A DNA stretch of 47,261 nucleotides from Akkermansia muciniphila (GTDB lineage Bacteria; Verrucomicrobiota; Verrucomicrobiia; Limisphaerales; UBA9464), in contig CAMDJH010000012.1 of NCBI GenBank assembly GCA_945900455.1, positions 1-47,261 of the forward strand. Reading direction: 5' to 3'. The translations under genes were made by a program, and so were the position numbers. Position 1 is the first letter of the stretch. The number at the start of each line of letters is the position of its first letter. Of the stretch, positions 42,106 to 47,261 are shown one piece after another. Under the pieces are notes generated by a model. It searched no databases. It was not told the DNA's origin and saw only the letters and a list, made by a program, of their open reading frames with translations.

Positions 42106-42173
42106 ATGTACCGGTTCCCAAGAACAGCCGTTTGTTTTTTGATATTTCCAAGCATTATCGACTTAATTCCCCC

Positions 42174-43121
42174 ATGCATTTTGTCGGAATCGAAATTGGC
42201 GGCACCAAATTGCAGGTCGTCGCGGGAACCGCCACCGGATCGATCGTCGAGCGGCACCGATTCACCGTGGATACGTCCAGTGGCGGCGCCGGCATCCGGT
42301 CGCAAATTGCCTCGATCCTGCCGGCCCTGCTCCAACGCTGGCGCCCGGCAGCGGTGGGGGTCGGCTTCGGTGGGCCCGTGGATTGGCAAACGGGCCGAAT
42401 TTGCTGCTCGCATCAAATCCCGGGTTGGTCGGAATTTGAGCTGGGAGTATGGTTGCGCGACCGGACCCATCTTCCGGTGGCCATCGATAACGACGCCAAT
42501 GCCGGTGCCCTCGGCGAAGCCCGCCATGGATCGGGGCGCGGTTCGAATCCCGTTTTTTATATCACCCTCGGCAGCGGCGTCGGCGGCGGACTGGTTGTCG
42601 ATGGACGGATTTATCACGGAGCAAAACCGGGCGAGGCTGAAATCGGTCACGTCCGGCTCGACCGCGCGGGAACTCTCCTCGAGAAGCGGTGTTCCGGCTG
42701 GGCCGTGGATCAACGAATCCGCGACGCCGTTGTCCTGGATCCGAATACCCTGCTCGGACAACTTTGTGTCCGTTCCCCGGGAAGCGAGGCACGCCATCTC
42801 GCAGCCGCCCTCGAGGCCGACGATAGGCTCGCAACACGGTTGCTGGACGAGACGGTCGACGACCTCGCCTTTGGGTTGTCGCATGTCGTAAATTTGCTGC
42901 ACCCCGAGATCATTATTCTTGGGGGTGGACTCTCCCTGCTGGGTGAACCCCTGCGATCCCGCGTGGAAAACCGGCTCCCGCGGTATGTCATGGACTCTTT
43001 CCAGCCCGGGCCTCGAGTGGCACTCGCCGGATTGCGGGAAGACTCCGTACCGGTCGGCGCCCTGGAGTTGGCGAAGGTCGCGGTGGCTCCCGGCTCGACA
43101 GGGATCTCGAATGCCGCTTGA
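42174..43121 (+). CDS. ROK-family sugar kinase or regulator-like protein
   Basis: 315 aa from the ATG at 42174 (MHFVGIEIGGTKLQVV); the track start lies inside the palindromic repeat. ASKHA signatures: IEIGGTK for ATP, IDNDANAGALGE with the catalytic Asp, TLGSGVGGGL, and GEAEIGHVRLD. The usual zinc motif CxCGxxGC is reduced to KRCSGWAVD. No N-terminal helix-turn-helix, so a glucokinase-type enzyme rather than a repressor. It is closely followed by hprK (stop at 43121, likely hprK start at 43181), so the two are likely co-transcribed. Confidence 0.85.
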   Translation: MHFVGIEIGGTKLQVVAGTATGSIVERHRFTVDTSSGGAGIRSQIASILPALLQRWRPAAVGVGFGGPVDWQTGRICCSHQIPGWSEFELGVWLRDRTHLPVAIDNDANAGALGEARHGSGRGSNPVFYITLGSGVGGGLVVDGRIYHGAKPGEAEIGHVRLDRAGTLLEKRCSGWAVDQRIRDAVVLDPNTLLGQLCVRSPGSEARHLAAALEADDRLATRLLDETVDDLAFGLSHVVNLLHPEIIILGGGLSLLGEPLRSRVENRLPRYVMDSFQPGPRVALAGLREDSVPVGALELAKVAVAPGSTGISNAA

Positions 43122-43180
43122 ATGAAACCGCCTGCCCTGACGGGTGGCCGGCTCGCGTGGCTGGCATGGCAACCCTTTCT

Positions 43181-44137
43181 ATGACTTCCCCGAAAAAGGC
43201 GTCCATCACGGTACGACAATTCTTCGACAAACACTCCGGAGCCCTCAAGATGCGGCAGCTCGCAGGCGAGACCGGTCTCCAACGCCCAATCCGCGAACCA
43301 ACCGTCAACCGCCCTGGCCTCGTCCTGAGCGGTTTCAAGCAATACTTTGCCCCGAGGCGTGTGCAGGTCATGGGCAACGTCGAAACGGCCTACCTACGTT
43401 CGCTCGACCGCCAAACCCGCGAGACCCGGTACCGTGAATTGTTCGCACACCGGATTCCCTGCGTTGTTTTTTGTCGTGGCCTCAAGCCTGAGGAAAGTCT
43501 GATTGATGCGGCCAATGCCGCGGGTGTTCCCGTCTTCGAGAGCGAATGGATCACCATGAAGTTCATTAATCTCGCGACGCTGGCGCTGGAAGACATGTTT
43601 GCTCCGACCGGGCAGGTCCATGGCTGCATGGTGGACATCCAGGGGGTGGGCGTAATCGTTCAAGGGGAGAGCGGCATCGGCAAGAGTGAAGCCGTGCTGG
43701 GCCTGCTGGAACGCGGCTACAGTCTGGTCGCCGACGACGTGGTCCTGCTGCAACTCCGTGAAGGGCGCGAACTGGTAGGCACGGCGAAGGAGGAAGGCCG
43801 CAATTTGATGGAAGTGCGCGGCATCGGGATTATCAATGTCGCCGCCACGTTCGGCGTCGGGGCCATCCGACGCGAGAAGCGTGTCGATGTGCTGGTGGAA
43901 CTGAAAAACTGGGATGACGCCAAGGAGGTGGACCGTTTAGGGCTGGATCAGGTGTACGAAGAACTGTTAGGGATTCCGGTGCCGCGGATGACCATTCCTG
44001 TGCGGCCGGGGCGTGATCTGGCCCGCCTGATCGAGGTGGCGGCATTCCAGACCAAACTCAAGATCTCCGGCTACAATGCCGCGGAGGAATTCACGAAACG
44101 CCTCGCCGAAAAGATGCAATCCGGGTTGCAACTGTAA
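43181..44137 (+). CDS. hprK: HPr kinase/phosphorylase
   Basis: 318 aa from the ATG at 43181 (MTSPKKASITVRQFFDKHSG). The track TTG at 43118 and an ATG at 43166 are alternatives, but this gives the standard length. The N-terminal HprK domain is followed by the P-loop GESGIGKSE near 161-169, the phosphorylase loop VADDVVLL, and the signature LMEVRGIGIINV. It phosphorylates and dephosphorylates Ser of HPr in carbon control; ptsH is not in the window. Pairing with a ROK kinase gene fits a sugar-signalling unit. Confidence 0.93.
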   Translation: MTSPKKASITVRQFFDKHSGALKMRQLAGETGLQRPIREPTVNRPGLVLSGFKQYFAPRRVQVMGNVETAYLRSLDRQTRETRYRELFAHRIPCVVFCRGLKPEESLIDAANAAGVPVFESEWITMKFINLATLALEDMFAPTGQVHGCMVDIQGVGVIVQGESGIGKSEAVLGLLERGYSLVADDVVLLQLREGRELVGTAKEEGRNLMEVRGIGIINVAATFGVGAIRREKRVDVLVELKNWDDAKEVDRLGLDQVYEELLGIPVPRMTIPVRPGRDLARLIEVAAFQTKLKISGYNAAEEFTKRLAEKMQSGLQL

Positions 44138-44258
44138 CGGCTGCAGAGCCTGTTTGAAAATTCTAAGGGGTCCTGTTTTTGAGGGAAAGGCCGGCTCTCA
44201 GAAAAAGACCTTGCCTCACCCGGGTCGAACCGTAGATTGCAGGCCGCTCCTGGCGGAC

Positions 44259-44333
44259 GCGCGGTTAGCTCAGTGGTAGAGCACTACATTGACACTGTAG
44301 GGGTCACAGGTTCGAACCCTGTACCGCGCACCA
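44259..44333 (+). tRNA. tRNA-Val (GAC anticodon)
   Basis: Full cloverleaf: acceptor GCGCGGT/ACCGCGC, D-arm AGCTCAGTGGTAGAGC, anticodon stem CTACA/TGTAG with loop TTGACAC, T-arm ACAGG TTCGAAC CCTGT. The terminal CCA is encoded (44331-44333). Anticodon GAC reads GUC/GUU valine codons. It lies 120 bp after hprK. Confidence 0.96.
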
Positions 44334-44373
44334 TTTTCATCAGCCCGGCTCAAGGGCATTTGACCGAATCATT

Positions 44374-44460
44374 TTATTGGCAAACCGCCTCGAAGAGCCG
44401 AACAACCTCAAGATCACTCAAATGGTAGGTAAGGGGTTTCGCAAGCTTGCGACGAAATGA
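44374..44460 (-). pseudogene. Possible C-terminal gene remnant
   Basis: Reading leftwards, ESFRRKLAKPLTYHLSDLEVVRLFEAVCQ then stop looks protein-like, but the frame upstream degenerates into the repeat at 44493. Only about 29 residues remain and no family can be assigned. The rest of 44334-44700 holds only the left copy of the repeat that flanks the toxin-antitoxin genes. Confidence 0.25.
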
Positions 44461-44492
44461 CTCGACGGTCGGCGCGATCCCGCGCACAGGAC

Positions 44493-44570
44493 CAATTTCA
44501 CCAAGATTTGAATGCTGACAGGTCCCGTTCAATTGCCCCTTGTGCAACCGGCGGGGCAACTCCAGATTCA
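44493..44570 (+). repeat. Direct repeat flanking the TA cassette, left copy
   Basis: CAATTTCACC..GCTGACAG..TTCAATTGCCCCTTGTGCAACCG recurs at 45278-45354 in the same orientation, with a 23-bp identical core (44528-44550 and 45312-45334). The pair brackets the DUF433/DUF5615 genes. Confidence 0.8.
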
Positions 44571-44700
44571 CGCCACTGCAATCCCAATCTCAATCCCTGG
44601 CTTTTTCCCCTCCGGACCGGTGTCCCATCAATCGTGATGAATCCCCTGCACTCGTCCTCGCACTTCTTGACCGGGAGGCTCAGAAACCTACCGTTCGCCG

Positions 44701-44937
44701 GTGAACTATCGGGAATGCATAACGATTGACCCGCAAGTCCGCAGCGGCAAGCCCTGCATCCGCGGCACCCGCATCACTGTGGCTGACGTATTTGACTATC
44801 TCGCCGGAGGCATGACCATTCCGGAAGTGTTGGATGATTTCCCCGACCTTACCGCCGATGACATTCGTGCCTGCTTTGCGTTCGCTGCGGATCGTGATCG
44901 CCGGCTGAGCGTCGTCCCGCATGAAGTTGCTATTTGA
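44701..44937 (+). CDS. DUF433 antitoxin (VapB45-like)
   Basis: 78 aa from a GTG at 44701. CITIDPQVRSGKPCIRGTRITVADVFDYLAGGMTIPEVLDDFPDLTADDI is a complete DUF433 domain: the short strand with CIRGTRI, then a helix-turn-helix. In DUF433/DUF5615 pairs this member neutralises the nuclease-like partner and represses the operon. It overlaps the next gene by 17 bp. A truncated relative lies at 13568-13690. Confidence 0.88.
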   Translation: MNYRECITIDPQVRSGKPCIRGTRITVADVFDYLAGGMTIPEVLDDFPDLTADDIRACFAFAADRDRRLSVVPHEVAI

Positions 44938-45253
44938 CGAGAACATCTCCCCCAACCTGCCTGGCCTGCTGAAAGCACTCTTTACCGGCAGCGCGCACGT
45001 ACGCGAATGCCGGTTGCTTGGTCTTCCCGATGAAGACATTTGGGAATATGCCCGCGCTAACAATTTCATAATAGTTTCCAAGGATTCCGACTTCCAGCAG
45101 CGTAGCATGCTGTATGGATCGCCTCCTAAGTTCGTCTGGCTCCGAATTGGCAATTGTACCAGCAATCAAATCGTTGCGCTCATTACCACTCACGAGGAGG
45201 ACATTCGTACGTTCAACAACGATGCTCTGGAGGCAGTTCTCGTCCTCTCATAG
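44921..45253 (+). CDS. DUF5615 PIN-like toxin
   Basis: 110 aa. MKLLFDENISPNL carries the first PIN acidic residues (DEN), GLPDEDIWEYARANN the middle pair, and FIIVSKDSDFQQR the conserved KDxDF. This is the Mut7-C/DUF5615 branch of PIN-like nucleases, usually paired with DUF433. Predicted RNase toxin; cellular target unknown. Start overlaps the antitoxin stop (GTGA/ATG arrangement), so translation is coupled. Confidence 0.88.
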   Translation: MKLLFDENISPNLPGLLKALFTGSAHVRECRLLGLPDEDIWEYARANNFIIVSKDSDFQQRSMLYGSPPKFVWLRIGNCTSNQIVALITTHEEDIRTFNNDALEAVLVLS

Positions 45254-45277
45254 CCGGTTCCACGCCTCGTTTAGGAT

Positions 45278-45354
45278 CAATTTCACCCGGTTTGCACGCT
45301 GACAGCTCCCATTCAATTGCCCCTTGTGCAACCGACGCCGCGTCTCTAGGTTCC
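45278..45354 (+). repeat. Direct repeat flanking the TA cassette, right copy
   Basis: Counterpart of 44493-44570. It ends 8 bp before the tatA start, so it also forms the tatA leader. Antisense reading through both copies gives RRLHKGQLNG, a spurious peptide common to the two. Confidence 0.8.
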
Positions 45355-45361
45355 CATCACA

Positions 45362-45625
45362 ATGATCACTATTTCTCAATTCTCGCCGGTGCTGGCCGGG
45401 ATCGGTGGCACCGAGATCATGTGGATCGCCATCGTCGTTTTGGTGCTGTTCGGAGCCAAGAAAGTGCCTGAACTGATGAAGGGCGTGGGCACTGGCATCA
45501 AGGAGTTCAAAAAGGCCTCGCGCGATGTCCAGGACGAAGTGCAACGGGCCTTCGACGAGGAAGCTCATCCTCCGACGCCCCCGGCTCCCCACCGTCCCAC
45601 AGACTCGATTGCCCAGTCCAAGTAA
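45362..45625 (+). CDS. tatA: Sec-independent translocase TatA
   Basis: 87 aa. A short membrane helix ([24 protein letters not shown]) with the FGxxK/P hinge is followed by an amphipathic helix ([24 protein letters not shown]) and a polar Pro-rich tail, the standard TatA/E plan. It forms the pore component of the twin-arginine system; the Gfo/Idh oxidoreductase at 33253 is a candidate substrate. No separate TatB is seen. An intrinsic terminator follows before tatC. Confidence 0.93.
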   Translation: MITISQFSPVLAGIGGTEIMWIAIVVLVLFGAKKVPELMKGVGTGIKEFKKASRDVQDEVQRAFDEEAHPPTPPAPHRPTDSIAQSK

Positions 45626-45653
45626 GTCCTCACGTTTCCCCACCGAGCTCGGC

Positions 45654-45687
45654 GCAACGGCGGTCGCTGACCGCCGTTGCCGTTTTT
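45654..45687 (+). terminator. Intrinsic terminator between tatA and tatC
   Basis: GCAACGGCGGTC and its exact inverse GACCGCCGTTGC form a 12-bp stem around a GCT loop, followed by CGTTTTT. It should reduce or end tatA transcription, implying that tatC has its own promoter or relies on read-through. Confidence 0.8.
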
Positions 45688-45710
45688 CGGCCGACTGATT
45701 CCCCCGTTTC

Positions 45711-47159
45711 ATGGGCGAAAATCCCAAGGACTTGTCCCCCGGCACTCCGGACCCCGCTCGCAAGCCAGGGCACGAACCAGAGCCCGAGCCGACGCCTGAG
45801 CCAGGGCACGAACCGGTGCATGAGCCAGGGCACGAACCGGCGCCTGAGCCAGGGCACGAACCAGTGCCTGAGCCAGGGCACGAACCGGTGCCTGAGCCAG
45901 GGCACGAACCGGCGCCTGAGCCAGGGCACGAACCGGTGCATGAGCCAGGGCACGAACCGGCGCCTGAGCCAGGGCACGAACCAGTGCATGAGCCAGGGCA
46001 CGAACCGGTGCATGAGCCAGGGCACGAACCGGTGCATGAGCCAGGGCACGAACTGGTGCATGAGCCAGGACACGAACTGGTGCATGAGCCAGGGCACGGA
46101 TCGGCAATGCAGCCGTATTCTTCGCCTCACTCGGAATCTTCGTGGCATCACAAACCGGAATCCGGCCTGGAACCAGTCGCGGAAGAAGAGGGCGGCGGAC
46201 CCGTCAAGACGTTTATCGAACACCTCGAGGATCTTCGCTGGACCTTGATCAAGTGTGCGGTGGCCTACGCGGTCTCGTTCATTCTCTGTCTGAGCGGTGC
46301 GAATTACATCACCGGGTTTCTGAAATGGCCGCTTGAGCAGGCCATGAACAAACGGGTCACATCCAATCATTCGATCACGTACTTGGTAGGCACCAATGTG
46401 ATCGGCCGGGAACCCACCCTCGGTAGTTCATTGCCAGGTGTCCCAACCAATGCGAGCTCTGTCTACCGACTCACGCCGGTGCAGATCGGTACCAATTGGG
46501 TCGCGGCCTTTCAGATCGATACCAACCCCCCCGTTTCCGCCCTCCGTCAATCGACCGTCGAGTTGAAAAACTTCGGCCCCATCAGCGCCTTCAACATCGT
46601 CATGCAAATTGCCCTTTACGGTGGACTCACTGTGGCGGCTCCGTTCCTGCTCCTCTTCATCGGCCAGTTCGTACTGCCAGCCCTGCATGTCCCAGAGAAG
46701 AAATTTCTCTACAAAGTCGCCGGTTGGGCCTCGTTTCTGTTTTTGCTCGGGGTCACTCTTTGCTACCTCATTTTCCTCATTATCTGCCTTAGTACGACGG
46801 TCAGTTTCTCGAATTGGCTGGGCTTCGGCTCCGATCAATGGCAGGCCGAGCAGTACATCTCGTTCGTACTCTGGTTTATGGTGGGAATGGGCGTGGCCTT
46901 CCAGCTACCGCTCGTGCTCCTCACGCTCGTCAAAATCGGCATCCTGGACGCCGCCAAGCTTTCGTCGTTCCGCATGTACTGGGTGGTCATCGGAATGGTC
47001 ATCGCCGCATTCATCACTCCGGATGGTAACCCAATTAACATGGTCATCCTGTTTCTTCCTCTCGAGATCCTCTACGAAATTACGGTAATCGTTGCGTGGT
47101 ATTGGGATCGGAAGGCGAAACGAATGGCCGCGGAAGCCGACTCCGGTGCCGCCGCTTGA
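45711..47159 (+). CDS. tatC: Sec-independent translocase TatC with His/Pro repeat extension
   Basis: 482 aa. Residues about 20-150 are a low-complexity extension dominated by an 8-residue repeat (EPGHEPVH and variants). The TatC core starts near 160 with FIEHLEDLRWTLIKC, carrying the conserved Glu of the signal-recognition site. The first periplasmic loop is longer than in E. coli TatC (about 90 residues). FGPISAFNIVMQIALYGG and FITPDGNPINM are typical later motifs, with six helices in total. It binds the RR signal of Tat substrates. The extension is presumably cytoplasmic. Confidence 0.9.
   Translation: MGENPKDLSPGTPDPARKPGHEPEPEPTPEPGHEPVHEPGHEPAPEPGHEPVPEPGHEPVPEPGHEPAPEPGHEPVHEPGHEPAPEPGHEPVHEPGHEPVHEPGHEPVHEPGHELVHEPGHELVHEPGHGSAMQPYSSPHSESSWHHKPESGLEPVAEEEGGGPVKTFIEHLEDLRWTLIKCAVAYAVSFILCLSGANYITGFLKWPLEQAMNKRVTSNHSITYLVGTNVIGREPTLGSSLPGVPTNASSVYRLTPVQIGTNWVAAFQIDTNPPVSALRQSTVELKNFGPISAFNIVMQIALYGGLTVAAPFLLLFIGQFVLPALHVPEKKFLYKVAGWASFLFLLGVTLCYLIFLIICLSTTVSFSNWLGFGSDQWQAEQYISFVLWFMVGMGVAFQLPLVLLTLVKIGILDAAKLSSFRMYWVVIGMVIAAFITPDGNPINMVILFLPLEILYEITVIVAWYWDRKAKRMAAEADSGAAA
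45798..46085 (+). repeat. 24-bp minisatellite within tatC (12 units)
   Basis: Twelve uninterrupted 24-bp units of the form GAGCCAGGGCACGAACCGG+TGCAT lie head to tail, followed by a partial unit. Variation is nearly confined to a few codon positions (CAT/CCT and CCG/CCA/CTG). Because the unit is a multiple of three, all six frames stay mostly open, which explains the long shadow ORFs here. Confidence 0.95.
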
Positions 47160-47171
47160 AATGCGGTGCAT

Positions 47172-47261
47172 CCTGAAGTTGTTGGAGACGGGTGCGGACG
47201 CCGCGCTGCGGCGTCCCCGCGCCGTTCAGGCGCGGCACGAACCGCGCAGCGGCCCTGTCCG
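47172..47261 (+). repeat. 147-bp multi-hairpin palindromic repeat, copy D, cut by window end
   Basis: CCTGAAGTTGTTGGAG followed by GGACGCCGCGCTGCGGCGTCC and the downstream hairpins matches copies A and B, in the same orientation as A. It is preceded by TGCGGTGCAT, also found directly before copy B. It lies 12 bp after the tatC stop. Confidence 0.9.

Noticed and set aside
41838-43172. 444-aa minus-strand ORF opposite the ROK gene
   Set aside because: It is antisense to a well-supported ROK kinase, passes through the palindromic repeat, and has no recognisable domain.
45798-46085. CRISPR-like array
   Set aside because: Units are contiguous 24-bp repeats with no unique spacers and lie inside an open reading frame.
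45709-46248. Long ORFs in other frames across the tatC repeat (for example 45709-46107 minus and 45820-46248 plus)
   Set aside because: They exist only because a 24-bp repeat without stops keeps all frames open; no conserved domain is present.

Overview
The window is a GC-rich bacterial chromosome segment. It most resembles Verrucomicrobiota of the Limisphaerales/Pedosphaera type. This assignment is inferred from gene content: an HprK-type kinase, Tat-signal Gfo/Idh/MocA oxidoreductases, large secreted Ig/beta-helix proteins, and families of long palindromic intergenic repeats. No rRNA or single decisive marker is present.

Positions 1-7270 are an accessory region. They hold three copies of one DDE insertion sequence: one nearly full length with an internal amber codon, one internally deleted with both ends, and one short scar. 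There are also two relics that look like REP-associated transposase leaders. An AT-richer stretch carries a truncated gene, a lipoprotein, a C39-like peptidase and a tiny coupled ORF. A small integrative element follows (XRE regulator, two ribbon-helix-helix proteins, unknown protein, excisionase-like protein, tyrosine integrase). It ends at a tRNA-Ser 3' fragment that looks like an attachment site.

Positions 7360-36970 are mostly housekeeping. In order: YkgJ-type protein, tsaB-tsaE-thiL, lysA, thiD, an acetylornithine-type aminotransferase, a secreted Ig/beta-helix protein with a truncated paralog behind it, a PIG-L deacetylase, a HAD phosphatase, a TPR protein and a Rieske protein. Next come a MacAB-like export operon with two tandem permeases, an M48 protease, purD, an S41 protease, iscA-like and hscB, a sugar nucleotidyltransferase, thyA, a sugar epimerase, a Tat-exported oxidoreductase, rlmN and an FkbM methyltransferase.

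Positions 37000-47261 hold a dead ISAs1-like transposase, a cupin, and the most striking gene of the window. That gene encodes a 1124-residue protein joining a fucokinase-like GHMP kinase to a UDP-sugar pyrophosphorylase-like domain, in the order opposite to known FKP enzymes. It is bracketed by inverted copies of a 147-bp multi-hairpin repeat. Next are a ROK kinase, hprK, tRNA-Val(GAC), a DUF433/DUF5615 toxin-antitoxin pair lying between two copies of a roughly 77-bp repeat, tatA, and a tatC whose N-terminus is a 24-bp minisatellite. A further copy of the 147-bp repeat runs off the right edge.

The genes do not form one pathway. Local units are the t6A/thiamine operon, the export operon, the Fe-S pair, the sugar-nucleotide genes and the Tat genes.
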